64,000 nucleotides of DNA. It comes from Helicostylum pulchrum (Eukaryota > Mucoromycota > Mucoromycetes > Mucorales > Mucoraceae). A program made the translations under genes and the position numbers. The notes under the pieces are model-generated. The model did not search any database. It was given only the letters and a program-made list of their open reading frames with translations, and was not told the origin of the DNA. This document shows, one piece after another, positions 43,663 through 57,239 of this stretch. Location: NCBI GenBank assembly GCA_025677825.1, contig JAIXMO010000073.1:51646-115645 (forward strand). The letters run 5' to 3'. Every line of letters starts with the position of its first letter. Position 1 is the first letter of the stretch.

Positions 43663-45568
43663 TTATTCGTGATTAACGGAATTTCCATTATAAGTTGGTC
43701 TTTTTTCATCTTCATCTTCTTCCTCAAGTGTATTTACACGTGTAGCATAAGGATTACGCCTATATATATATTTTTTTTTATTAATTAATTAAATATCACA
43801 TGCAAAAATATATAAGATTAAAACTTACTTTTTAATTGTTGGTTCAGTTGTTGAAGAAGAAGATTCACCACCTAGTCTTTGACCACCTTTTAAATTACGA
43901 AATAAAGGTTGTGGTATTTGCTGATTTTGTTGTTGTTGAGGTTGTTGAGTTTGAGGTTGATTTGTTGGAAATAAGGTAGCGAACATTCCGGTTATCAATT
44001 TAAATAATGCAAAAATAAAAGCATAAATGGTATTAAATGTATATGAAATCATGCCGTCTTGATTATTACTAATAATGGAAGACTTTTTAATCGGTTTCAT
44101 GATAATTGTTGCACTGGGACAAAGATTTAAATTTGTTAGTGTAGTATCGTCATCTTGTTCTGTGAATAGTCTGTTTGGGAATTGAGAAGATAATTTGAAT
44201 GGTTTTCTTTTATCATCTGTACGATTCTATGATATATGTATTAGCTTCTTTTTTTTTATGCTGCAGCAATCGCGTGTAAAATATATAATATTTGCAGGCT
44301 ATACTTACTTGGTTGATCCACTCTCTTACAGTAGATAAGGTAGTAGAAGCTATTTTTTTTTTATAAAAAAAATTAATACAAAGTAAAAAACATAACCGAA
44401 ATAAATACCTTCAAACTTGCTGCGAATATTAGTTCCGTCTAATTGACGTATATTCAAGTTGCTGTAATCATGGTTTGCATTGCTAGTACTGAATTCAGCG
44501 CTAGAAGCTACGTTAATTTCTGGAGATCTTTGCTTTTCCGCATTTCTCTGAGCAATCTTTTCAGCACGATCTTTAGCAATTTGTTCGCGTACTTTCTTCC
44601 TATGTGCCTCATCTTCTAAGCGCTCCTTTTTAATTTGATCAAAATATTTCTTGTTCTCTTTATCTACTCTATCTTGCTTTGCTTCTTGTAATAATTTTGC
44701 TTCTTGACGACGTTTTATTTCTCTCTCCTTGGCGTCTTGTTTATCTCGTTCTGCACGCTCTTTACGTAAATTTTCTAATTGCTTTTGCAACCTGATATAT
44801 AAAGATACGTTAGTGAATGTCTTTTTTATATGTATTATTGAATTTTACTCTTCTTTTTTAGCCTTTGTTTCTTCCGCGTTTGAAGATGACTGTGCATTTG
44901 GGATAGAAGAAGGTACACTAACAGGGGGAATAGAAGCAGGTATGTTGACAGGTGGAGGTGCATTGGTTGCAGACTGCTCAGATACTTGTGCACTAACAGG
45001 TGATGGTTGTGGTGTAACCATTTCATTCACATAAATTAATTTTTCAACTACTTCTTCGCTGGACATGGTTTCAATACCGAAATCTCTTATTGTACCTTGT
45101 TTAATAAAGTAAACAATGGGTACACTTTGAATAGGATCTACGTTTAAATATGTTAATGCATCGATTTTAGATTTATTGGAATATGAAACGCTTACAAAAT
45201 TGACCAAACATAGTGGCGTTTTCAGAACTTTTTTCCATCGAAAGAGCAACCGAGTATTCTTTAATAGCTGCAACAACCTATAGTACACATTTTTTTTTTT
45301 TTTTTTGTAAGGATAAAAAGAATATATAAAACTGTTTATTCGTACTGTACGTGTTCATCTTTTAAAGTGGCATTCAGAGTTTGTGTTTTTTCAGAGTCAT
45401 CTGAATTAGTAAAAAAAAAAAAAAAAAAGGGTTCATATTAAAACTGGGTCTACCGAGTATTAGTGTATATGTACCATAAATGTAGACTAAAAATACACAG
45501 TTTCTTTGACCAACTAAAGTGATGGCGTCGCCAACAGGTCCAGAAAACCAAATATCTTGATCAGTCAT
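43663..45568 (-). CDS. UBXN4: UBX domain protein 4 / erasin-like ERAD factor
   Basis: Eight exons (45568-45475, 45400-45351, 45277-45196, 45137-44849, 44791-44409, 44349-44309, 44226-43829, 43759-43663) encode 477 residues. Order: a thioredoxin-like N-terminus (WFSGPVGDAITLVGQRNCVF, then YPIQSVPIVYFIKQGTIRDF); a Pro/Ser linker; a long Glu/Arg/Lys coil (LQKQLENLRKERAERDKQDA); a UBX domain (LDGTNIRSKFEASTTLSTV, then KRKPFKLSSQFPNRLFTEQD, where FPNR is the Cdc48-binding FPR-like loop); then a hydrophobic hairpin (ISYTFNTIYAFIFALFKLIT) and a Gln-rich tail. This order is that of UBXN4 (erasin) and yeast Ubx6/7. It should recruit Cdc48/p97 to the ER membrane for degradation of misfolded proteins. 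Exon ends were fixed by homology to that layout; all are GT-AG. Confidence 0.87.
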
Positions 45569-46193
45569 TGTATTTTTTAAAAAATTAAGTGAAAGCGCCC
45601 AGTTTCACAAAAGACGAAATTAAATTTTTTGAACATTTCATTTATTTATTTCAATGACACGTCACTTTTTGCAAAATAGTGTGGGCAACCAATTATTGAC
45701 AGACACATTATATTTTAAAGAAAAAAAGGACAGATGGAATATTTTAAATAGGAAAAAAAAGTTTTTATTTAATTATAATATTTATGATGAGCCGTTTTCA
45801 AAGATCTATTAAAAAAGAAAAAGAAAATTAATATTCGATATCAAGAAAATCAATTATAATTTAATAAATATATTTTATAGAATGTAATGCGCTCAGGAAT
45901 TCTAGGTGTAAGGTTTGTCATCAAAAAGATTATGCGTGGTGCATGAACGTTCTCATCAAAGCAGTAACATTACAAACGTACAAAATATACTTATACAAAA
46001 TTATATATATTAGAAATTAAACTTACCATAAAATAATGTTATAAGGAAAGAAAAAAATAAAAATAGTGAAAAATTTTCACGTTTTTATATAAGAGCAGCG
46101 GTCAAAAAAAATTTATTCACAATGTTAACGGGAGCAGTCCCTATTAGCAGTAACAAAAACGAAAAGCAGAAATTTTTACAATGATGCGGTTGT
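45569..46193. other. Intergenic, UBXN4 promoter and RsmH 3' end
   Basis: AT-rich spacer between two minus-strand genes. No gene is recognised. Confidence 0.4.
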
Positions 46194-47514
46194 TTAAAAT
46201 ATGGAACCAAATGGTTCCAAGGCAGGAGCTTTGGTACGTTTCGCAACTCGTAATTTGGCAGATCTACTACGAGCATTATCTTCGATTTCTTCTTCTGTAG
46301 GTTGAACTACGTTTTTAGTACATAACTCAAATGAAGGAGTGACTTGCTCTCTTTTGGGTACATGTTGTTTCACTGATAAACCTTCAATCATACCATGCTT
46401 TGTTGCCTTTCTAAAGTCTCGGTTGGCTTGTCTCTTTAAACTAAATTGATTTTGATCTGCATCGTTAATTGATCTTTTACCAGCACAATGATATAAAAAG
46501 TTTTTTGCGATACGATCTTCTAACGAATGAAAAGTAACTACAACTAATCTCCCATCAGGTTTTAATAAGTACTCGCTTGACCTTAAAGCACTTTCTAATT
46601 CACTTAGTTCGTCATTAATGTAAATTCTAAACGCTTGAAATGTACGTGCTGCCGAATTTCTTAACATATCATCGCTACCACGCTGCCACCTTGGTTGAGG
46701 ACATGCCTTTTGAATAATATTTGCTAATGAAGCGGTAGTTTCAATAGGTTCTATTTGTCTAGCGGCGATAATTGCGTCCGCTATCTTGCGTGATAATCTA
46801 TCGCCTCCGTACTTGTAAATAATATCAGCGATTTGTTCTCTAGAGAAAAAATTTACAATTTCGTAGGCTGATATCGATTTCTTTAGCAGCTCTTTCTCGT
46901 TTTCAAATTCAGTCATGGAGTTATTTCTACCACGAGAAAACATTCTCATGTCTAATGGACCGTCTAATTTATAAGAGAATCCACGCTCTGCTGTTTCAAT
47001 TTGTCCACTCGATACTCCAATATCCATCATGATACCATCAAAACAAGGTATTCTAAGTTATTATTTTTTTAGTGTCAATCACGAAAATATGTAAAAAAAA
47101 AAATACTTTACTTCCAGTTACCGAATTCTTTCTCAATTGTTTCATAAATGGTACCAAATCTACCTAGTACAGGAAATAGTCTATTTTTGTACGGTTTTAG
47201 TTGAGCTAGTTGTATAGCCTTTTCGTATGCAGTAGGGTCTTGATCTATAGCTACTACTTTACAATCAACGCTGTCTAAAAATAAAAAAATTAATAAGCTT
47301 TGGGGAATATAAATAATAATATATCATAGTTTTTACCGAGTAAAGCTTTTGTATAACCTCCATCACCAAAGGTCATGTCACAATAGATTCCACCGTCCTT
47401 GGGAGCCATATGCTCCAACACTTGGGGCAACATAACGGGAACATGTATCTTATCATAAGGTAAACTAGTAGTGTAATACCTCTTTGGTATTGTGTGGCGA
47501 ATAGCAGAAATCAT
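46194..47514 (-). CDS. METTL15: Mitochondrial 12S/SSU rRNA m4C methyltransferase (RsmH/METTL15)
   Basis: Three exons (47514-47337, 47274-47112, 47052-46194) encode 399 residues. I start at 47514 because MISAIRHTIPKRYYTTS is a good mitochondrial presequence; an in-frame ATG exists 39 bp upstream. Motifs of the RsmH/MraW family follow: IHVPVMLPQVLEHM, then GIYCDMTFGDGGYTKALL (SAM-binding motif I), then VVAIDQDPTAYE, then MMDIGVSSGQIETAERGFSY, then GPLDMRM, then FRIYINDELSELESAL and GRLVVVTFHSLEDRIAKNFL. The enzyme methylates N4 of a cytidine in the decoding site of the small ribosomal RNA. The N-terminal targeting signal places it in mitochondria. With bL35m it is the second mitoribosome gene in the window. 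Confidence 0.92.
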
Positions 47515-48003
47515 TTCTTTTTTTTTAAGAAATATTTTGTACGCAAGGGCCAAACTACAAAGGAAAAAATAAAATGAAATCGGTACTGGGGGACTTACAA
47601 TACTTTAAATTCTATTCCAAGATGATTGGACAATTGAATCTAAACACAATCTGTCAGCGTAATTATTTTCCCGATAAAGAAGAGAAAATACATGATTTAT
47701 TTAAAAGGATTTTTTTAAAAAAAAGAAGGAGGGGAAAAGAATGTTGTCTAAAAAGAAGGTTCTTTTTAAGTAGGAATCATTATGTGTTTTTTTATCAGCC
47801 TTTTTTTTCTCTTTTTTTTTACGCTTTTTCTTCCTGAAAAAACGTCTGATGGACCTTATCAATTTAGATACCAAAATGGTACCGATCAATTGGTTCATGG
47901 CAAATGAAAAGTTAGTCACGATGAGGAAGGCTGTTTCCTTTGTAACAAATTCCATAGCGGCACATTGTACCGATTGCCAGGTGGTTAGAAAGACGCCATG
48001 GAT
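47515..48003. other. Spacer with a possible plus-strand gene relic
   Basis: The first half shows no supported gene. From about 47830 the plus strand carries the readable relic listed separately. Minus-strand frames here (for example 47955-47701, a hydrophobic start followed by a long Lys run) look like its shadow. Confidence 0.35.
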
Positions 48004-48034
48004 TCAATGTTCAGATACAATCTTGTCAACTACG
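47830..48034 (+). pseudogene. Short coding relic with two stops at likely Trp codons
   Basis: The plus strand reads SDGPYQFRYQNGTDQLVHGK, TGA, KVSHDEEGCFLCNKFHSGTL, then YRLPGG, TAG, KDAMDSMFRYNLVNYE. Both interruptions would be single G-to-A changes in TGG. The CFLCNKFHSGTLYRLPGG text looks like real protein with a CxxC pair. No start and no family are recognised. It overlaps the last short exon of the minus-strand gene at 48004-48567, so one of the two readings may be wrong. Confidence 0.35.
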
Positions 48035-48567
48035 AAAAAAAAAAGTCAGTTGATTAAAATTGCGTGCAAGATAAATTAAAAATCTTACCTTGAGAGTTGC
48101 TTCTCTTTCTCTTTTTTTGATTCTTTTTGCTATTCATCCGCTTTTTACTACTACTACTACTACTACTATTACTACTACTACTACTGCTGGTAGTAGGAAC
48201 AGCTGTGACCACGACAGGCGGTTTTTTTAAACAACTTTTTGGTTCAAATTCTCTGTCTTCTTCCTCAGAGTCAGTATTACGAGAAGTGGCAGAACAGTCT
48301 TCTTGAATTTCACTAATGATATCTTCACTCAACATATCTTCGTTTAAGCTCTTACGTTGCCACTCTTCTCTGCTCCTTCTCTTTGCGGCATCGCGACATT
48401 CTTCAAGAGTAGGTAAGAGATGAACTTTATTATGACTCAAGTCAAAGCTTACACGACGAGGAAACTAGAATATAAAGATTTTTTTTTAAAAAAAAAACAA
48501 AAAAATGATTTCTCATTTAATGTGTTTCCCTTACCACGTAAGAAGTATTAATAGGGGAAGTTAACAT
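48004..48567 (-). CDS. Small acidic/basic protein with an RVSF motif
   Basis: Three exons (48567-48535, 48464-48089, 48029-48004) give 144 residues. Just after the first intron comes FPRRVSFDLSHNKVHLLPTL, then EECRDAAKRRSREEWQRKSL. RVSF fits the RVxF docking motif that binds protein phosphatase 1, and the block after it looks conserved (it is the only ordered-looking part). Then come an acidic stretch, a poly-Ser tract encoded by an (act)n repeat, and a basic nuclear-type tail (KKNQKKRKRSNSQ). I infer a nuclear PP1-binding regulator but recognise no named family. The last exon is only 26 bp and least certain. Confidence 0.6.
48143..48188. repeat. Trinucleotide (act)n repeat coding poly-Ser
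   Basis: Perfect and near-perfect act repeats on the plus strand; on the coding (minus) strand they are agt codons giving a Ser tract in the RVSF-motif protein. Length is likely to vary between strains. Confidence 0.8.
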
Positions 48568-48818
48568 AATGAAAGAGAAAAAAAAAATTTGAAAGTGAAA
48601 GAAGGAAAAGAATAAAAATGAGTTTTTTTTTTTTCCTTTTTATACCTTTTGCATCCACCAAAAAAAAAACACGGATAATAATGTTTCTTTTTTTAGCGTA
48701 AAAATAGGTAGGCCAATCAAAATAAGTATTTCTATTGTAGCCTTTTTTTTTCTTTTTCTCTCTCTTTTCTCTCTGTGCTCTTTTTTTTTTCAGCAGTAGT
48801 TGTAAAATAATAAACATC

Positions 48819-50806
<1,988 letters not shown>

Positions 50807-50951
50807 CAAAGTCCCTTATTCTCTCCTCTTTTATTTATTTCTTTCTTTTCGCCTCTTTATCTTTTTTTTATATATATATGACCATAGTTACTTTTTAATC
50901 CTTTTTTATTTTAATAACGATAATAATAATAATAATAATAATAATATAGAT

Positions 50952-52609
50952 TTAAGCAGTTGATCCCAACACACCCATCTTATCCAATGCACGAGGACCC
51001 ATTTCTTCCCATTCTTGTTTAGTAACCCACCATGCATCTTTATCTTTCATGATATCAGCAAGAACAGCACCACCAAGGTAAACCATGTGCTTACGTCTAG
51101 GAGGATCTTCAATTCTAATTTTGAATTTCTATATACAAATAAAATATCAGCATTAAAATCTACTTCTTTAAAAAAAAACAGGCAGTTACATTTAATCTAG
51201 TAGCATCACCGTTTAATACATTTGTAAGATAAAGTTGCTTCATTTCCTTTTCTAAACGACTGGGTAAACCGGGATACATGGTAGATCCGCCAGAAAGAAC
51301 AATATGCTTATAAAGGTCAGCACGAATATCAATATCAGCGGATTGAATTGTGTTGAAAAGCATTTCTACATATAAAAAAAAAATTTGAGTTATACATTAA
51401 TGCGTACATGTCTTTTCTCTCTTACCTGCCATGCCTGGTGCTTCAACATCAATCAAGTTGGGTTGGAACAAACATTCGGGTGCTTCGAAACGCTCAGAAC
51501 CAACCTTAATAATACGACCATCAGGAAGTTCGTAACTCTCTACTAAAGTAGTAGTTTCGTTACCCAATTTTTGATCTAATTCAAGATCATAACTTTTTTT
51601 TTTTATTAGCAAACCAATAATTAACGAACTATACTCTTTATTAATTTTTTTTAAAAAAAAAAGACATACCTGACATAACTGAACTTTTCTTTAATTTGAC
51701 GAACTGTTTCAAAATCAGCAGTACGATTAAATGCGTATCCACGAAGAAGTAACAACTTGATCAAGTATCTGGTAACATGACGACCAGCAACATCAAGACG
51801 ACGTGTCAAATTAGCAGGTGCATAACCTTGATAAACAGGAACCTATATTTGAAAATGTATAAGTAACTGTATTGTTTCTTGTTTTATATGTATATAAAAA
51901 AGAGAACTTGCAATATGTGTTACACCATCTCCAGAATCAACTACAACACCAGACATTAAACCTATATTCCATTATATTAATATATATATATATATATATA
52001 TATAAAAGGGGACCCGTCTTGTTTACCTTGAGCAAAGAGTGTTAATACAGCTTGAATAGCAACATAAATACCCTGGAAACCATATTCTTCAAACATAATT
52101 TCGGCCATCTTTTCACGATTTTGCTTAGGGTTCATGGGAGCTTCGGTTAATAAAATTTTAGAATCTCTCGGGTCAATCTTTAACTTTTCATCAAAGGTGT
52201 AGTTCCATAAATGACGCATATCTTCCCAATTACGAATAATACCATTCTCCATGGGATAAGACATTTGAAGGATATTTCGAAGTTGAGCCGCTTCATCACC
52301 TACCATAATATCCTTTACTTTAAGTTCACCAACTTTTTCCTCTGCACGTAAAATAGGTCGGCCGACTACACTAGGAAATACATGTTCTGGGAAATTCGAA
52401 CCTGCATAACCACATTTAACAAACTAGATGGAAAAAAAAGGAAACGGATGGAAGAGCGCGTTATTTTATTTTTCTTTGGTAAGGTACTTTTTTTTTTTTT
52501 CTTTTTCTTTTTTTTGTAGTAGTAGTAGTAGTACTAGTACTTATAGGTAAAGAAAAAAATGACTTACACCAGTACCGTTATCTACAACAAGCGTATTTGA
52601 AGCGTTCAT
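50952..52609 (-). CDS. ARP2: Actin-related protein 2 (Arp2)
   Basis: Seven exons (52609-52568, 52423-52027, 51961-51912, 51842-51670, 51592-51426, 51365-51190, 51128-50952) encode 393 residues, the usual Arp2 length. It starts [20 protein letters not shown] and continues [19 protein letters not shown], which is Arp2-specific compared with actin (AGDDAPRAVFPS). Nucleotide-cleft motifs are [24 protein letters not shown] and [17 protein letters not shown]. The C-terminus is KMGVLGSTA. With Arp3 it forms the core of the Arp2/3 complex that branches actin filaments at endocytic patches. The third intron (51911-51843) begins with GC rather than GT (ATT|GCAAGTT); the protein frame demands this site. 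Confidence 0.95.
51976..52005. repeat. TA dinucleotide repeat in an Arp2 intron
   Basis: An unbroken run of alternating ta next to the second Arp2 intron's acceptor. Confidence 0.75.
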
Positions 52610-52975
52610 GTTTTTCTTTCTTTTTAAAGCACTTTAGAAAAGAAAATAAAAAGAGTTTATGAGAAAACGGTGAGAGAAGTGCAGTTTTTGTATATAATCT
52701 CCGTCTTTGACGTCACTTTAGCTAAATAGAGATTGTGCCAAGCAACCTGTCGTATAAGATGGATATGTATGGTAATACGGAGCATTTTATGTCTCTATTC
52801 CAGAAGACTAGGTATATTTACTCGTTAATTACTACAACCAAAACGCTGACAATCTCTGTCGCGCTGCCATAAATTGCTTTTATAATACAATGTATACACA
52901 AAAAAAAAGAGCTCTATGCAAAATTCATTTCAGTAACGTTTATTATTAAGAAAGAGGAATGATATGACAAATAAT
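52610..52975. other. Intergenic, Arp2 promoter
   Basis: Upstream of Arp2 and downstream of the Tvp18 stop, both on the minus strand. Apart from T- and A-runs nothing is recognised. Confidence 0.4.
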
Positions 52976-53758
52976 CTATACAACATTATTCACGCCTGTA
53001 CCTCCGAGAAAACTATAAAGAGGTGTAAGTTACTGTATATAAACAAAGTGATTGTATTTCAAGAAATAACTTACCCAGTACTAGCAAATGCTTGTCCCAT
53101 AATGGCAGCAGCAACTAAATTTAAAAAAGTTAGTAACATGTTTTTTTTTGTAGCCCTAGACTCTTACGATAACTAATAGCTGAAAGTAAAAGCACAACAC
53201 CACAAACAATCAAAGTAGAAGAACCTAGTAAATGGGAGAGAAACATGACGATAGCAAATCTATACAAAGTGTATATCATTAGCGATTATATACTATATAA
53301 TATCTCTTTTATATAGACTTACACAAGGTACATAATTGCTCGAAACCAAGAGTTCTCAAAGCGCGATATAAATGCGTCACTAATGTATCATGAAATTTAG
53401 TCACTTTCCAAATAACGTTTATATTGCTTACAATTTTGGACTTGTAGGACAGAACTTTAAACAAAGTGGTATCTCCACAAATAATATTATCAGAGCAATC
53501 ACCCTACATGGTACTAATTCGTTTATGTCGCTATATTTTTTATTGTTGTACAGCAACTTACCATCCTACAATACAAAAAACTATATTTCCAAGAAAATTG
53601 ACAACTCCCAAAGCAATTAGCACTACAACGAATAATATTAGTCGTGATGTATGAAAAAAATATGTTCTTTGTAAATAGACTTGCATATTACAGAAATAAG
53701 CCCTAGCCTTTTGAGATATATTAGTTTTTGAGTGAACATGTAAAGGTAATGTTACCAT
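52976..53758 (-). CDS. TVP18: Golgi membrane protein Tvp18
   Basis: Six small exons (53758-53562, 53503-53432, 53379-53323, 53259-53168, 53114-53075, 53012-52976) encode 164 residues. Four membrane helices are visible: LILFVVVLIALGVVNFLGNI, VIALIILFVEIPLCLKFC, FRAIMYLVFAIVMFLSHL, and STLIVCGVVLLLSAISY. The loop CPTSPKFDAFISRFENSWF between helices 2 and 3 is the signature of fungal Tvp18, and the C-terminal GFLGGTGVNNVV also fits. Tvp18 sits in late Golgi (Tlg2-containing) membranes in yeast; its exact role is not settled. The gene was recoverable only by splicing. All introns are GT-AG and 50-65 bp. Confidence 0.88.
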
Positions 53759-53834
53759 TGTCCGTAAAGGGAAAAATTCATAGATTTGATTTCACCAAAG
53801 CAGCCCATATTATTTCTAATAAATTATATTTTTC

Positions 53835-53871
<37 letters not shown>

Positions 53872-54050
53872 GAAAGAAGCAGTTAAGAAAAAAAGAAAAT
53901 GTGTCTTTGTTACCAGTAAATATCTCCTCGCTTTTATTGATAACTAATAAACTTAATACAAACAATAAATCTCGAGAAGAAAGGTTTTTATTTATTCATT
54001 TATTTTTTACAATAGCAATTTTTTTTTTTTAGTTATGAGGGGAATCATAT
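53759..54050. other. Short spacer with poly-A run
   Basis: Upstream of Tvp18 and downstream of the fasciclin gene's stop, with about 28 consecutive A at 53841-53868. Nothing else is recognised. Confidence 0.4.
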
Positions 54051-56750
54051 TTAGTTACCCAAAGAAATTTCACCACCAGCACGACGAGATTGATAGTATC
54101 TGTAACCAGCGTAGATACCAAGTGCGGCAAGAACGATACCAACGAGTGATGCAATCACAATTAATGCAACTGCCCACCAAGGAAGTCCAGACTTGCCGTT
54201 TTCTTTCTTGGGAACTAAGACACCATCGATTTCAATAACACCTCCTTTAGCGCTAGATTGACCAAGATCCATGATCTGAGCATAATCAGTCAATGTACCC
54301 TTGATTCTGACAGTGTATCCACTATTTACATTCTTACTAAAGACAATATATTCATCTTTGTTTAAAGTAGGGATATCAACACCAAGATAAGGAACATCTT
54401 TACGATCATCACGGTCATCAGTATCTTGATCGTACTTTTTACGGCCAAATATATTGTAGTAAAAGTTATTTTGAGCGATTTCACCACTATTGAGGCGAGG
54501 TAAAGCAACAGGAATAATATGAGAGCGAGCGAGTCGGATAAGCTTATCATGGTCCTCTAATAATTGAGAGAGATTGAATTTACCAAACGCACGGTCAGTA
54601 GGAGCCAAGACTGTATATGGAGAGTTTTTGTCCAAGCCATCCAAGACTTTATCAGCCAAGTCAGCACGTTCCAAGAGCTTAATCAAGCTATTTGTATTTC
54701 CGACACTCAAGAGATTACGGTTAGTAACTTGAAGAGCCTTAGGTACTTGAACGCGATCAATAGTATGGATTACACCATTGGAAGATAAGATGTCGGACTT
54801 GACAACCTTACCAATAATATTACGATCATCACCGTCAGCAGCACCATAACCACGAATAAAGAGACCGTCACCAGTCTTGTTTAATGTGATTTCAGCACCA
54901 GAAGATAAAGTAGGTTGACGTTGTTCACCGTCACGAGTAGAGTTTTCATAAAAGATACCACGGACAGCATGATAAGTAACAACCTGCTTAAGCTTCTTGG
55001 AAGATTCAGGTTTTAACAAATATTTGGCCAAGAGACCAAGACGATGGAATGCTTCATTGCTGGGAGCAAACAAGGTAATACCTTTAGCGTCTCTAATATC
55101 TTTCTTGGAGTCAGATGAATATAAACTGGCAACAAAGGTAGACAAGTCCAAGTTGGTAGGAAGAACCTCAATAGAGTTTTCAGGCAATACAAGAGAATTT
55201 GAAATAGCATAAATAATCAAATTATCACCGACTTTAACTACAAATAAACCAACAAAAAATATTAGATCATGATTACAACTTATATCAGAATATTTATATT
55301 TACCTGGGTCACCTAAAACGCTAGATTTACCAAATTGGATATTATTTCTAAGCAAATTAACGTCTGAATGAACGTCAAGACGTTGATAAGCGTCACCCAA
55401 GTTATCATGAGATTCAGTTTCTAACAATTGACCATCTTGAAGGTCGGAGGGTTCATAGCGACCATGAATGATATGATACTTTAATAAATCTTTTGATGGG
55501 CCTTGAAGAGTAAAAGACTTTTCATCAAGCGAATCATTGGGCGGAGCTAAAATAGTTGTTACATCATGTTGATCATCCAAATAAGAGCCGAGGCCATTTT
55601 GGTCTAAGAGTTCAATGAAGCGAGTAGCATTCATGCCAGATAAAACCTTACGAGCATTCAACTTGACAAAGTCTTTGTTTTTAGGTAAAATAGGGCTTTC
55701 CAATACGTGAATAACACCTAAGACAGAAAGAAAAAAAAATTAGATAAATTATGCATGGGAATTTTTTTTTAAAAAATATATTACCATTGGCAGATAGAAT
55801 GTCCGAATGAATCACCTTTACGCCATTAACAGTGAGAGTTGAGGGAAAGAGTTTGCGATGTTTAGCATCAATTTCGAGATCCTCGGAACCTTCGTTGGTT
55901 TTAATAACAGTTCTGCCTTCTTTAAAGTCACCAGAGTAATAGATTTGATCTGCAATTTGATGGTTTAAATAACGAGCCAAGTCTTTGGCACCTTCTCCTT
56001 GTCCTAAAAGATACTTCTTTTGAACTGGGTCAAAGTCACCTCCGAAGAAATCGTTCTTAGAAACGAAGATTGTATTTCCTTTGGCTTTTCTCAACTCCTT
56101 GTCAATATGAGCCTTTTTAGCGAGGTCGTGGAAGTTTTTGGTTTCTTCAACTGAAGATAACGTTTCATCTACATGTATAATTTGATTAATAAGACTGATA
56201 AAAAGGTATAGTACGTATATATCTTACCCAAATAGCTTGGTAAAAGTACAATCTTATCAACTATATGAATAATACCATTGGATGCGTCCATATCAGCTTC
56301 TATAACATGGCTTTCTTCTTGGCCGCTATCGCTACCAACGTGAATGCCTTGAGTTGTAGATTTTTTGACCTTGAGTCTTTGAGTAACACCGTGCAAAGTA
56401 GCTTCTGTTTCTGAGACTTGGCCGTCATAGAATTCACCAGACTTGATAGAAACAGGAAGAATATGATACAAGAGTTGTTCTTTTTCAAGTTCTCTCTGGG
56501 CGATGTAATGATTATCAAAGGCGTCATCAGTAGGAGCAAATACAGTACCCTTCTTAATAGACTTGAATTCACTAACTGCACCGGTTTTTTCAATATGTTG
56601 GACAAAGCGAGTAAACCTTTTGTCCAGAGTTAGGATATCAAAGATAGCTTTTTGTTCACCGCCTTCTGTTTTACTAAACAAAGAAGCCGAGCAAAACGAT
56701 AACAGGGCTGTTATAAATAACAGTAGTAGTGTAAACTTTTTGAGAGTCAT
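54051..56750 (-). CDS. Multi-domain fasciclin (FAS1) membrane protein
   Basis: Four exons (56750-56228, 56168-55785, 55717-55304, 55237-54051) encode 835 residues. A signal peptide (FTLLLLFITALLSFCSA) is followed by about five FAS1 domains (roughly residues 30-175, 176-305, 306-465, 466-620, 621-785). Each shows the H1 and H2 boxes, such as TVFAPTDDAFDNH, then NGIIHIVDKIVL; TLFAPSNEAFHRLG, then NGVIHTIDRVQVP; and TVLAPTDRAFGKF. A C-terminal membrane helix (PWWAVALIVIASLVGIVLAA) and short tail (YYQSRRAGGE) complete a type I membrane protein. FAS1 proteins act in cell adhesion, the cell surface or the vacuole. Two intron positions fall at the same place in a FAS1 repeat (right after ASNG/SANG), which suggests growth by exon duplication. 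I start at 56750 where the signal peptide begins. Confidence 0.9.
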
Positions 56751-57239
56751 TTTGTAGTAATAGACAAAGAAAAAATTAAAGAAAATAAAATATATTCTGC
56801 AAGGAGGTTTAAATAGTTGAGTAAACACTGTGCCATCATTCAAACGTCATATTCCTGCAATCACTTTTGTAAAAAAAAAAAAAAAAACTTGTTTTGTTTG
56901 GAATATTTATAATCCCGATGTTGTAACGTGACAAATTATGCTATTACTTCCTTCAAAAAAAATATCTCCACTTCGAACTAATAGCTTGTCTGAAACTTTA
57001 GAGGAAATAAAAAGCGCTCTCTTTATTAATTATGAAAACATCACGTTTTAGCTCTTATCCGGTCCTTGAAACTTGAATTGGTGAGATCCGCTTCAAAACA
57101 ACAAGCAGATCTCGGAGAATCAACGCAAGTTGTCTTTTATCTAATATGTCCTAGTACGGGAGAAGAATTCGTTTCTCTTGTTTTGTGATGCTCGTCCACA
57201 AGCTGGCTGCATATTTTGTTAAAACTAATTAGCTGGTCG
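56751..57239. other. Intergenic, fasciclin gene promoter
   Basis: AT-rich upstream sequence of the fasciclin gene; its likely TATA region (tttaaatag) is near 56807-56816. No further gene is supported. Confidence 0.4.

Noticed and set aside
47701..47955. Minus-strand frame with a hydrophobic start and long Lys run
   Set aside because: The Lys run is a poly-A/T artefact and the hydrophobic part is the antisense of the plus-strand relic at 47830-48034.
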